A stretch of 64,000 bases of DNA from the NCBI RefSeq assembly GCF_003149045.1, contig NZ_QGDU01000014.1, positions 27,810 to 91,809 on the forward strand, in the 5' to 3' direction. Below the pieces are notes generated by a model. The model was not told the origin of the DNA. It was given only the letters and a program-made list of their open reading frames with translations, and made no database searches. Below, piece by piece: positions 7,832 to 14,853 of this stretch (its first letter is position 1; every line of letters starts with the position of its first letter). Origin of the DNA: Fibrobacter sp. UWR4 (GTDB lineage: Bacteria > Fibrobacterota > Fibrobacteria > Fibrobacterales > Fibrobacteraceae). The position numbers and the translations under genes are program-made.

Positions 7832-9151
7832 CTACTTTGAAAGTTTCAGAAAATCTTCGAAGTACTTGGGATAAGTCTTGTTGACGCAAGCCGGATCCAG
7901 GATGGTAATGGGCACGCCACCCAAGGCCACCAGACTAAAGCACATGGCCATGCGATGGTCATTGTAGGTTGCAATGGATGCGTTTTCCACCGGCTTTGCA
8001 GGAGGGGTGATTTCGATGAAGTCATCACCGGCAATTACTTCTGCGCCTACCTTACGGAGTTCCGTAGCGATAGCGGTAATGCGGTCCGTTTCCTTCACCT
8101 TCCAGCTGGCAATGCCACTAATGCGGGTCTTGCCCTTGGCAAAAAGAGCCAGGGGAGCAACCGTCATGGCTGCGTCAGGAATATCGTTCAGGTTCATATC
8201 CACCCCCTTAAGGGGCGCACCGACGCACTCCACCCAATCCGGGCCCATGGTCACCTTAGCGCCCATGGCTTCCAGAACCTTGGTAAAGGCAATATCGCCC
8301 TGACGGCAGTCAGAACCTACCCCCAGAACACGGACCTTGCCGCCTGTAATGGCAGCGGCAGCCAGCGGGTAGCTAGCGGAACTTGCATCGCTTTCCACCA
8401 TGTAGTCACCAGGACTCTGATAAACGCCCTTCGGCACGTAAAAATCCGTGAGGCCTTCTCTGCGGACTTCAATTCCGAAATGCTTCATCACATCCAGAGT
8501 AAGGAGGATGTAGGGAACGGAAATCAAGGTACCTTCCACATGGATATGCATTTCGCTTTCTGCGTAGGGAGCACAAATCAGAAGTGCAGTCAGGTACTGG
8601 CTGGAAATATTTCCGCGAACGCTAACAGTGCCGCCCTTCAGGCCATGAGCCTTGATGCAAACCGGCGGATAGCCTTCGTTTTCCTTGTAGCTGACGTCGG
8701 CCCCCAAGGTCTTGAGAGCATCCACCAGGTCACGGATAGGACGTTCCTTCATGCGGTCTTCGCCAGTCAGGTTAAATTCACCTTCACCCAGAGTAAGTGC
8801 TGCGCAAAGGGAACGCATGGCAGTACCCGCATTACCCAGGTAAAGGTCAGCCACTTCATCCCCATCCACATTTTCGGGAGCCTTCAGCGGGCCACCATTG
8901 CCCACCACCACAGCTTCCGTAAAGTCCTCGGACATCTGGATTTTCACACCCAGTTCCTTAAGGGCTTCCCCCATATAGCGGGTATCGTCACTGCGCAGCA
9001 AATTGTGCAGTTTGGTCACCCCCTTAGCCAGGGCGGAAATCAAAAAGACGCGGTTGGTAATGCTCTTGGAACCCGGAACGCGGATTTCGCCATTATAGGA
9101 ACTGAGAGCAGGCAACTGAATAGATGCAGGACGTGTATTTGTGCTAACCAT
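7832..9151 (-). CDS. aroA: 3-phosphoshikimate 1-carboxyvinyltransferase (EPSP synthase)
   Basis: This is the sixth enzyme of the shikimate pathway; it joins shikimate-3-phosphate and PEP to give EPSP in the cytoplasm. Recognisable motifs in order are VPGSKSITNR (residues 23-32), LYLGNAGTAMRSL for the PEP site, GEDRMKERPI, SSQYLTALL, WKVKETDRI and YNDHRMAMCFSL. The length of 439 is normal. The NAGTAMRSL segment is of the common glyphosate-sensitive style. The upstream solute-binding gene begins 22 bp after its stop. Another shikimate gene, aroD, is 20 kb away. On the minus strand, TATATATT-like sequence about 10-15 nt before the ATG may be its -10 region. Confidence 0.96.
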   Translation of the reverse strand: MVSTNTRPASIQLPALSSYNGEIRVPGSKSITNRVFLISALAKGVTKLHNLLRSDDTRYMGEALKELGVKIQMSEDFTEAVVVGNGGPLKAPENVDGDEVADLYLGNAGTAMRSLCAALTLGEGEFNLTGEDRMKERPIRDLVDALKTLGADVSYKENEGYPPVCIKAHGLKGGTVSVRGNISSQYLTALLICAPYAESEMHIHVEGTLISVPYILLTLDVMKHFGIEVRREGLTDFYVPKGVYQSPGDYMVESDASSASYPLAAAAITGGKVRVLGVGSDCRQGDIAFTKVLEAMGAKVTMGPDWVECVGAPLKGVDMNLNDIPDAAMTVAPLALFAKGKTRISGIASWKVKETDRITAIATELRKVGAEVIAGDDFIEITPPAKPVENASIATYNDHRMAMCFSLVALGGVPITILDPACVNKTYPKYFEDFLKLSK

Positions 9152-9229
9152 AAACCGAAAAAATATATAGTTTCAATGAACAAGCCAAAGATAGAAATTC
9201 ATGCGTCCGTTATTTTTCGAGAGGTCTAG

Positions 9230-9991
9230 ATGAACAACAAAATCACAGAGTTAAAGTTTACCGTACGCTTTTCCGACTGCGATGAATACAGCCGTCTTAA
9301 GCTCTCTCGACTGTTCCAGTTTACCGAAGAAACTGCAATTGCCGATGCGGAACGCAACGGCTATGGCCTCTGGAAAATGATGAAGATAGGCTATGGCTGC
9401 GCCGTGACCCGCATGAAACTGCGATTCAATCACGTTCCTGTCATTGGCGAAGAACTGACCATCAGTACCTGGGCTAAAGAGAACTATAAGGACAAAGTAA
9501 TATACAAGGATTACAGCATCCTGGACGCCATGGGCAATTCCCTTGCCGAGGGAACTTCTTCCTGGCTATTGGTAGACATGAAGAACATGCAGGCAGTGCC
9601 TCCCTCCGAAAGTCCTTACCCCATTCCCCTGCAAAACAAGCAAGCCTTCCCCGAAAAGCTGGACATTCTCCCCATCGGGCTTTTCCCGAAGGTGGTAGAC
9701 CAGGTGCAGGCCCGCAATAGCGACCTGGACATCAACCATCACGTAAACCATTGCCGTTACGTGGACTGGGTCACAGACTGCCTAAGCAGGGAGGAGTGTA
9801 AGGAACGCGGCATCCGTTCCCTGCAGTTGAACTACATCCACCAGGTGCCCCCTGGCGAAAAGGTCAGCATCGTACGTTTCAGGGACTCCAAGCACCATGT
9901 GGTCTTCTTCGGGATGAACGCCGAGGAAATGAAGAAAAATCCCTTCAAGGCCCGCTGCCACTTCCAGGCCCGCGTAGGCTTCGGGGATTAG
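9230..9991 (+). CDS. Acyl-ACP thioesterase (FatA/FatB-like family)
   Basis: A double hotdog protein of 253 residues that would release free fatty acids from acyl-ACP. The N-terminal half starts with the hotdog signature FTVRFSDCDEYSRLKLSRLF and continues with AVTRMKLRFNHVPVIGEEL and WAKENYKDKVIYKDY. The second half has RNSDLDINHHVNHCRYVDW (residues 162-180), the Asn/His catalytic region of plant-type acyl-ACP thioesterases. A good ribosome site (GAGG) precedes the ATG. It is divergent from aroA and its stop overlaps by 4 bp the stop of the convergent ComEC-like gene. Substrate length cannot be read from sequence. Confidence 0.88.
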   Translation: MNNKITELKFTVRFSDCDEYSRLKLSRLFQFTEETAIADAERNGYGLWKMMKIGYGCAVTRMKLRFNHVPVIGEELTISTWAKENYKDKVIYKDYSILDAMGNSLAEGTSSWLLVDMKNMQAVPPSESPYPIPLQNKQAFPEKLDILPIGLFPKVVDQVQARNSDLDINHHVNHCRYVDWVTDCLSREECKERGIRSLQLNYIHQVPPGEKVSIVRFRDSKHHVVFFGMNAEEMKKNPFKARCHFQARVGFGD

Positions 9992-10914
9992 TCCTTCAGA
10001 ATTCCCACACCAGGGATCACCTGGTAGGAAACGCTCCCCTCCAGATCCGTACGCGAGATCAGCTCACTGCGGGAAGAATCCACAGGCACTCCTATGACGT
10101 ACTGCAGTTTCCGCAGTACGTTTTCTGTTGGGTGGCCGTACCCGTTATGGGCCCCCACGCTAATGACCGCCTGACGCGGCGCCACCCGGGAGAGGAACCT
10201 GAGGGTGCTGCTCCCCGCGGAACCGTGGTGTCCCACCTGCAACAGTCCCGACGTAAGATCCGGCGAAAGCTCCATCAGGCGGCGCTCCCCCGCGGAATCC
10301 AGGTCGCCTGTCAGGAGAAAGGAGACGTCCGGATTGTCTGATCCTGCGGAATTCGAACGACCCAATACACTCCCGTCGTAACCGCCTGCGGAACGACCCT
10401 GCAGTACAAGACTTGCCCCGTTGTCACCTACCTTCGTGAACGTTGCCGGCCAGAGAACCTTTAAGGTCATGGTCCCGAGGGATAGTTCGTCCCCACGGTA
10501 GAGGGTATCCACCGGAATTTTCAGGCGAAAAGCCACCCGAAGGATACTGTCCCTGACGAAACCGCCGGACGTATCCGGCCCCACATAGAGCCTGCGGATA
10601 AAAGGGGACGCACCCTCCCCACCGGCGGATCCATCCCCCAGGTTCATTTCAAATACGGAACCTCCGTGATCCCGATGATTATGGCTCAGGACCGCCCATT
10701 CCAGCGTATCTACACCCCGCGCCCGCAAGGAATCCCACACCCCCGCAGAATCGGGCCCCAGATCGTACATGGCAAACCGCCCCTCCTGTTCCAGCAGCAC
10801 CGCCAGCCCCTGCCCCACGTCCAGGAACGTCACCCGCCCGGCCACCTCCCCGTCCGCCCCCGTATCGTTATAGCACCCCCAAAGGAAGATCAACAATGTC
10901 CAGATCCACTTCAT
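9988..10914 (-). CDS. ComEC-C-like metallo-beta-lactamase lipoprotein
   Basis: The N-terminus (MKWIWTLLIFLWGC) is a short lipoprotein signal with Cys14 as lipid anchor. The mature part is a metallo-beta-lactamase fold like the C-terminal domain of ComEC: VTFLDVGQGLAVLL, the metal motif SHNHRDHGG, FLLTGDLDS, and LQVGHHGSAGSS followed by RQAVISVG. ComEC itself has many membrane helices, absent here, so this is a free-standing exported enzyme, perhaps a nuclease or phosphodiesterase acting outside the inner membrane. The coding sequence is notably rich in C on the plus strand compared with its neighbours. No competence genes are adjacent. Confidence 0.85.
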   Translation of the reverse strand: MKWIWTLLIFLWGCYNDTGADGEVAGRVTFLDVGQGLAVLLEQEGRFAMYDLGPDSAGVWDSLRARGVDTLEWAVLSHNHRDHGGSVFEMNLGDGSAGGEGASPFIRRLYVGPDTSGGFVRDSILRVAFRLKIPVDTLYRGDELSLGTMTLKVLWPATFTKVGDNGASLVLQGRSAGGYDGSVLGRSNSAGSDNPDVSFLLTGDLDSAGERRLMELSPDLTSGLLQVGHHGSAGSSTLRFLSRVAPRQAVISVGAHNGYGHPTENVLRKLQYVIGVPVDSSRSELISRTDLEGSVSYQVIPGVGILKD

Positions 10915-11049
10915 AAAACCTCACTTTCAAAAAACAGCTCCCCTTATAAACGTTGTTATCACCCCATTTGTACGACTTTTTTTCATTTTTTACTATCTTT
11001 TAACAAGATGGTCGGGTCAACCCCGTCTGTTGATCTAAATGAGGTCTAT

Positions 11050-11415
11050 ATGCAGTTACCCAAGTACAAGAAAAAGAAGCGCATTAAGTTGAAAGTCTGC
11101 CAGGAACCGGGCTGCGGCCGCGAATTCTGGGGCCATCCGATCGCCAAGTACTGCGAACAGCACCGCGACATCAAGCAGCGTCAGAAGCAGAAGAAGGACA
11201 TCGAAAACATCGAGTCCAAGAACATCATCTTCCGCCACAACTACACGGAATCCATGGACCTGACCTTCAAGTGCTGTCTGGAAGGCTGCAACGAGAAGTT
11301 CACCATCCGTATCTTCCCCAAGCAGTACATCTACCCCCGTTTCTGCGACGACCATCGTAACGACTTTAAGCGCTCCAACTTCCTGCGCCTTACGTCCAAG
11401 TTGAAGAACGGCTAA
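11050..11415 (+). CDS. Small basic protein with two CxxxC...CxxH zinc-finger-like units
   Basis: Start chosen at the ATG at 11050 because GAGG lies 6 nt upstream; the open frame extends further 5' but that part lacks coding character. The 121-residue product is very basic at its N-terminus (KYKKKKRIKLK). It carries two similar Cys/His units: CQEPGCGREFWGHPIAKYC followed by EQH, and CLEGCNEKF with a later FCDDH. Each could bind one zinc ion, so the protein may bind nucleic acid. I do not recognise a named family. It is monocistronic with a terminator at 11464-11493. Confidence 0.75.
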   Translation: MQLPKYKKKKRIKLKVCQEPGCGREFWGHPIAKYCEQHRDIKQRQKQKKDIENIESKNIIFRHNYTESMDLTFKCCLEGCNEKFTIRIFPKQYIYPRFCDDHRNDFKRSNFLRLTSKLKNG

Positions 11416-11463
11416 CTTTAGCGACGCAGGCAAAAAAAGCACGTTTTTCAAAAAAAAGTTTAG

Positions 11464-11493
11464 GCCACCCTTGAAATTTGGGGTGGCTTTTTT
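11464..11493 (+). terminator. Intrinsic terminator of 11050 gene
   Basis: The stem GCCACCC / GGGTGGC (11464-11470 with 11481-11487) is followed by a run of Ts. Its loop contains the probable -35 box of the tRNA-His promoter. Confidence 0.9.
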
Positions 11494-11498
11494 ATATT
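11471..11498 (+). promoter_or_regulatory. tRNA-His promoter nested in the terminator
   Basis: TTGAAA (11471-11476) and TATATT (11493-11498) are spaced 16 bp apart and end 14 bp before the tRNA 5' end. The -35 box lies in the loop of the preceding terminator and the -10 box begins at its T tract. Confidence 0.65.
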
Positions 11499-11512
11499 TG
11501 GCACACATTCAT

Positions 11513-11587
11513 GGTGGATGTAGCTCAATTGGTTAGAGTCCCAGATTGTGATTCTGGATGTTGTCGGTTCGAGTCCGGTCATCCACC
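11513..11587 (+). tRNA. tRNA-His (GTG anticodon)
   Basis: The cloverleaf folds with acceptor arms GTGGATG and CATCCAC, an anticodon loop TTGTGAT (anticodon GTG) and a T-loop TTCGAGT. An extra G at position -1 (11513) faces C73, the hallmark of tRNA-His. CCA is not encoded. A terminator follows at 11602-11630. Confidence 0.95.
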
Positions 11588-11601
11588 CTTAAAAAAGAAA
11601 G

Positions 11602-11630
11602 CCTCGCTTGACAGCGAGGTTTTCTTTTTA
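11602..11630 (+). terminator. Terminator after tRNA-His
   Basis: The stem CCTCGCT / AGCGAGG with a TGAC loop is followed by TTTTCTTTTT. Confidence 0.9.
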
Positions 11631-11633
11631 TCA

Positions 11634-11756
11634 TTAGGGAAGGCTTCGCCCTCCCTAAAACCCTCCCGGGCAATCGCATAGCGATTGCGAATTCAGGATA
11701 AACCATCTTTCCGCCGCGCTATCATTCAGGGGCTCCGCCCCCGAACCCCTGGGCAA
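11634..11756. repeat. Intergenic segment with two GC-rich hairpin repeats
   Basis: This gene-free segment contains two hairpins of the same design: AGGGAAGGCTTCGCCCTCCC followed by a C-rich partner (about 11636-11670), and AGGGGCTCCGCCCCC followed by GAACCCC (about 11727-11756). The design resembles the repeats at 21828-21864, 25125-25157 and 40828-40864. A short inverted repeat, CAATCGC/GCGATTG, lies between them. No gene is visible from 11631 to about 11790. Confidence 0.5.
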
Positions 11757-11838
11757 ATGGTGTAACGCCAGGGTAAGTCCCTGCCAGTATTTTTGCAAAA
11801 TCATCCCTGCAGACAATCAAATTGACCATAACGGGCAG

Positions 11839-11958
11839 ATGATGTTTCTTGTTGAACACAACAACTACATTCATTGTATACCATTTGTCGAAGACAACAA
11901 GAGCATTTTTCTGAAAAACGCATTTAGTTCAAGAAAGCACCAAAAGGAGGGCTTATGA
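11839..11958 (+). pseudogene. 5'-truncated toxin remnant (BrnT/DUF4258-like)
   Basis: The frame encodes MMFLVEHNNYIHCIPFVED and continues to FLKNAFSSRK before the stop. This resembles the C-terminal half of small toxins of the kind whose last strands read FVVEIDGY...VPFVE...FLKTIIPSRK. The first ~50 residues, including the usual start, are missing; the frame stays open upstream, but the residues there look only partly related. Its TGA overlaps the ATG of the antitoxin remnant (ATGA), the usual toxin-antitoxin coupling. The family name is from memory and is the least certain part. Confidence 0.5.
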
Positions 11959-12144
11959 AAAAATACGAAGTCATTGATGAGCCTCTTGACGAAGAAGAAA
12001 GAATTCTCATGGAAGCCATTGAAAGAGGTGATTTCAAGCATGAAGAAAAAGGCAGAACAGGCAGGAATCCCCTACCAGACGCTGATCAATTCTGTCATCC
12101 ATCGATACCTAAACGGCGGCATCATTTTAAAGGACGCCATCTAA
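11955..12144 (+). pseudogene. Antitoxin remnant with internal deletion and frameshift
   Basis: Starting at the ATG at 11955 behind a strong ribosome site (AAGGAGG), frame 1 gives MKKYEVIDEPLDEEERILME and on to GDFK, a typical antitoxin N-terminus. The matching C-terminus (AEQAGIPYQTLINSVIHRYL) lies in another frame beginning at about 12040 and ending with TAA at 12142-12144. The central ribbon-helix-helix region that normally joins these parts is absent. The longest open frame (to 12152) therefore ends in out-of-frame nonsense. Together with the truncated toxin this is a dead toxin-antitoxin locus. The two halves and the frame change are visible directly; the family is inferred. Confidence 0.6.
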
Positions 12145-12151
12145 ATTCATA

Positions 12152-12190
12152 AAAGAAAGAAGCCCCCGGTTCGTCACCGAGGGTTTCTTT
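12152..12190. terminator. Bidirectional terminator
   Basis: An imperfect stem of about 18 bp around TCGTC (GAAGCCCCCGGT / ACCGAGGGTTTC) has A-rich and T-rich flanks. It can stop the decarboxylase operon on the minus strand and transcription from the antitoxin remnant on the plus strand. Confidence 0.8.
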
Positions 12191-12210
12191 AATTTTGCGA
12201 ATGCTTTTGA

Positions 12211-13371
12211 TTAAGCAAGTCTGCTAATCATGTAACCTGCGCAAACTGCAGTACCGATCACGCCAGCCACGTTGGGGCCCATAGCGTGCATCAGCAGGAA
12301 GTTCTGCGGGTCATACTTAGCACCTTCCACCTGGGAAACTCGTGCAGCCATCGGCACAGCGGAAACGCCAGCGGAGCCAATGAGCGGGTTCACCGGATTC
12401 TTCGGGGAGAGCTTGTTCATGATCTTTGCGAGGAAGAGGCCAGCAGCGGTAGAGAAGCCGAATGCGACCACGCCCATGGCGATGATCATGAGGGTCTGCG
12501 GACGGAGGAAGATGTCGGCAGACATGGTGAGGCCCACGGAAGTACCGAGGAAGATAGTCACGATGTTCATGAGTTCGTTCTGACCGGTCTTGACGAGACG
12601 ATCAACAACGCCGGATTCCTTGAAGATGTTACCCAGCATGAGCATGATAATCAAAGCAGAAGCATCGGGCACGACCAGGATGCAGACAACCATGACCATG
12701 ACAGCGAAGGCAAGACGTTCGGCCTTGGAAACCTTGCGGAGAGCCTTCATGCGGATCTTGCGTTCGGCATCATTGGTCATGAGACGCATGATGGGCGGCT
12801 GGATCAGCGGAACGAGAGCCATGTAGGTGTAAGCTGCAACGGCGATGGGGCCGATGAGGTGCTTAGCCAACTTGTTAGCAGTAAAGATGGAGGTCGGACC
12901 ATCTGCACCACCGATAATACCGATGGAAGCAGCTTCGCCAAGAGTAAAGCCACCGAAAGCAACGGCGCAGAACATGGTAGCGAAGACACCGAACTGAGCG
13001 CCACCACCCAACAACAGGGTGCGGGGATTAGCAATCAGCGGTCCGAAGTCAGTCATGGCACCCACGCCCAGGAAGATGATGGGCGGGAAGAGTTCCAGAT
13101 GGATACCCTGGCTGATGTAGTAATAGAGGCCTTCAGTCGGGACAAACATGCCCTCGATGCTCCAGCCACCATCATAGAATCCCTTGGTGGGGATGTTCAC
13201 CGCAAGAGCGCCCAGTGCGATCGGCAAGAGCAGCAGCGGTTCGAACTTTTTCACGATTGCCAAGTACATCAGGACGAAGCTGACAATCCACATCACGATC
13301 ATAGACGGAGTGATGTAGGCAAAGCCAGTGTCGCCAGCGAACTGGACAACGGAGTTAAGGATTGAACTCAT
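12211..13371 (-). CDS. Sodium-translocating decarboxylase beta subunit (OadB/MmdB/GcdB family)
   Basis: This is the membrane ion-channel subunit of biotin-dependent decarboxylases (oxaloacetate, methylmalonyl-CoA or glutaconyl-CoA), which pump Na+ while removing CO2 from carboxybiotin. It has about ten membrane helices and the family signatures [17 protein letters not shown], with its conserved Asp, and [16 protein letters not shown]. The length of 386 is normal. It is last in the minus-strand set gamma (13825), biotin carrier (13396), beta. Which acid is decarboxylated cannot be told, because the carboxyltransferase alpha subunit is not here; methylmalonyl-CoA is suggested by the CoA-transferase upstream. 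Confidence 0.95.
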   Translation of the reverse strand: MSSILNSVVQFAGDTGFAYITPSMIVMWIVSFVLMYLAIVKKFEPLLLLPIALGALAVNIPTKGFYDGGWSIEGMFVPTEGLYYYISQGIHLELFPPIIFLGVGAMTDFGPLIANPRTLLLGGGAQFGVFATMFCAVAFGGFTLGEAASIGIIGGADGPTSIFTANKLAKHLIGPIAVAAYTYMALVPLIQPPIMRLMTNDAERKIRMKALRKVSKAERLAFAVMVMVVCILVVPDASALIIMLMLGNIFKESGVVDRLVKTGQNELMNIVTIFLGTSVGLTMSADIFLRPQTLMIIAMGVVAFGFSTAAGLFLAKIMNKLSPKNPVNPLIGSAGVSAVPMAARVSQVEGAKYDPQNFLLMHAMGPNVAGVIGTAVCAGYMISRLA

Positions 13372-13395
13372 TTATATGTACCTCAGTAGGCTGAA

Positions 13396-13767
13396 TTAAG
13401 CGATGGTGAGGAGAGTCTGGCCGTCAACGACGGTGTCAGTTTCCTTAACAGCGACAGAGTTCACGGTACCTGCGCAAGGAGCGACAACCGGGTTTTCCAT
13501 CTTGAGAGCTTCGATGATTGCAACTTCCTGGTTAGCTTCAACCTTATCGCCAACCTTGACCTTCAGCTTGAACACAGAACCAGCGAGGGGGCTCTTCACT
13601 TCGGTACCACCAGCAACAGCAGGTGCAGCAGCGGGAGCCGGAGCAGCAACCGGAGCGGGAGCTGCAGCAGGAGCAGCAGCCGGAGCAACGGCAACATTGG
13701 AATCAAGAACTTCAACTTCTACATCGTAGCTCTTGCCTTCGAAACTGATACGTACGGTCTTCTTCAT
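13396..13767 (-). CDS. Biotin carrier protein of Na+-pumping decarboxylase
   Basis: This 123-residue protein has a short N-terminal beta segment, an Ala/Pro linker (about residues 26-53), and a C-terminal biotinyl domain with EALKMEN, where Lys89 is the biotinylation site. It shuttles the carboxyl group from the alpha subunit to the beta subunit at the membrane. It lies 24 bp before the beta gene and 57 bp after the gamma gene. A stand-alone carrier is typical of methylmalonyl-CoA decarboxylase (MmdC) rather than of oxaloacetate decarboxylase, where it is fused to alpha. Confidence 0.93.
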   Translation of the reverse strand: MKKTVRISFEGKSYDVEVEVLDSNVAVAPAAAPAAAPAPVAAPAPAAAPAVAGGTEVKSPLAGSVFKLKVKVGDKVEANQEVAIIEALKMENPVVAPCAGTVNSVAVKETDTVVDGQTLLTIA

Positions 13768-13824
13768 TTTTCTTTTTCCTGGCTAAATAGCCTGTTGAAT
13801 TTTTAAAGGTTTACCTGGCTAGAC

Positions 13825-14661
13825 TTAAACGATGGTCCAAGCAGGGGAGTTAACATTCTTGTATGCGGTGACGCGGCAGGGCTGACCGAGAACCTGAGTT
13901 GCAGCTGCAGTCATGATCACTACCAGTTCGTCATTGGTAAGGCCCGGATGTTCTTCGAGGGCGGCAATAGCAGCAATGGACAGGAAAGCCTGGAGCTGCT
14001 TGTTGGTCATGCCCGGATGAACGCTCTTAGCATTGGGATCCCAGTCGCAGTGGGCGGGGCCAATGGTACGGGGTGCAGCGGCAGCAGGTGCTGCAGCCGG
14101 AGCAGCGGCAGCGGGAGCAGCCTTGACTGCGGGTGCCGGAGCCTTGTCCACATTGAGGCCAAGCTTTGCCATGATGAAGTTCATCAGGTAGCAGAGCAAG
14201 CAAAGGCCGATAATCACAGCCATCACTACGATAAGGCCCGTTGCCTGGAATTCAGCAAGCTTGCCGATAGTGAAGACTTCCTTTTCGCCCTGGCATACGC
14301 CTTCTACGACGTCGCCATTGCAGTATTCCTTGCCCAGAGTAGCCTTGGCAATGGGAAGAACTGCAGAAGAAGCGTCGTCCTTTGCCTTGAGAGCATTACG
14401 GGCAGTTACAGACTGGTCATAAGTCTTGTATAGCACCTGGAATCCACCGCCATGGGCTTCGACAATTTCGAAGACAGCGGAATCGGCACCAGGAGTAAGG
14501 TCAAGCTGAGCCTGAACCTTTGCAGCATCAGTAGGGGACATCAAGCCGATCTGCTCGTCAAAACGTCCCTTAGCCTTTGCCGGGGTAGCCACTACAGCTT
14601 CTTCAGCGGCAGCGGGTGCTGCTACCTGGGATTCTGCAGTATTCTGTTGCGTTTCATTCAT
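13825..14661 (-). CDS. Enlarged OadG/MmdD-like decarboxylase gamma/delta subunit
   Basis: The core is one transmembrane helix (VVMAVIIGLCLLCYLMNFIM, around residues 148-167) followed by an Ala/Pro-rich stretch and a conserved-looking C-terminal domain rich in Ala and Leu (PGMTNKQLQAFLSIAAIAAL). Such subunits are normally 80-120 residues; this one has 278, with about 145 extra residues before the helix that would lie outside the membrane if the helix enters N-out. It should anchor and assemble the decarboxylase. It is first in the three-gene operon. Assignment rests on position and topology more than on strict motifs. Confidence 0.75.
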   Translation of the reverse strand: MNETQQNTAESQVAAPAAAEEAVVATPAKAKGRFDEQIGLMSPTDAAKVQAQLDLTPGADSAVFEIVEAHGGGFQVLYKTYDQSVTARNALKAKDDASSAVLPIAKATLGKEYCNGDVVEGVCQGEKEVFTIGKLAEFQATGLIVVMAVIIGLCLLCYLMNFIMAKLGLNVDKAPAPAVKAAPAAAAPAAAPAAAAPRTIGPAHCDWDPNAKSVHPGMTNKQLQAFLSIAAIAALEEHPGLTNDELVVIMTAAATQVLGQPCRVTAYKNVNSPAWTIV

Positions 14662-14729
14662 ATTGGATTTTATCCATTCTTTTAGGTGAACTTACTTGAT
14701 AAAAATCAACGACGGAAATGTAATAAAAG

Positions 14730-14757
14730 TAGGTAGTAGGAAGTAGGAAGTAGGAAG
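14730..14757 (+). repeat. Heptad array, 4 units (TAGGTAG, TAGGAAG x3)
   Basis: Four consecutive 7-bp units begin with TAG. The TAGGAAG unit recurs in the array inside the lipoprotein gene at 50526. It is located in the 190-bp gap before the decarboxylase operon, where it may affect promoter spacing. Confidence 0.85.
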
Positions 14758-14794
14758 GGGATGTAGGGAAAATAAGGTGTTTTTGCATAAGGAA

Positions 14795-14821
14795 AGGTCC
14801 CGCGAGAAGCTCGGGGGACCT
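14795..14821 (-). terminator. Terminator-like hairpin after 14854 gene
   Basis: AGGTCCC / GGGACCT arms enclose a second CGAG/CTCG pairing, followed on the minus strand by TTTCCTTAT. This is a moderately strong terminator. Confidence 0.6.
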
Positions 14822-14853
14822 GATCTTTGAAATCCTTTACAAACTATGAAAAG

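Noticed and set aside
10666..11049. 5' extension of the zinc-finger gene frame
   Set aside because: It runs through the ComEC-like gene on the other strand and lacks coding character; GAGG before ATG 11050 marks the start.
12286..13365. Long plus-strand frame opposite the decarboxylase beta gene (and similar long shadows elsewhere, e.g. 15385-17100, 17306-18673)
   Set aside because: Products are His/Gly/Asn-rich with no domain, typical antisense shadows of highly biased genes.
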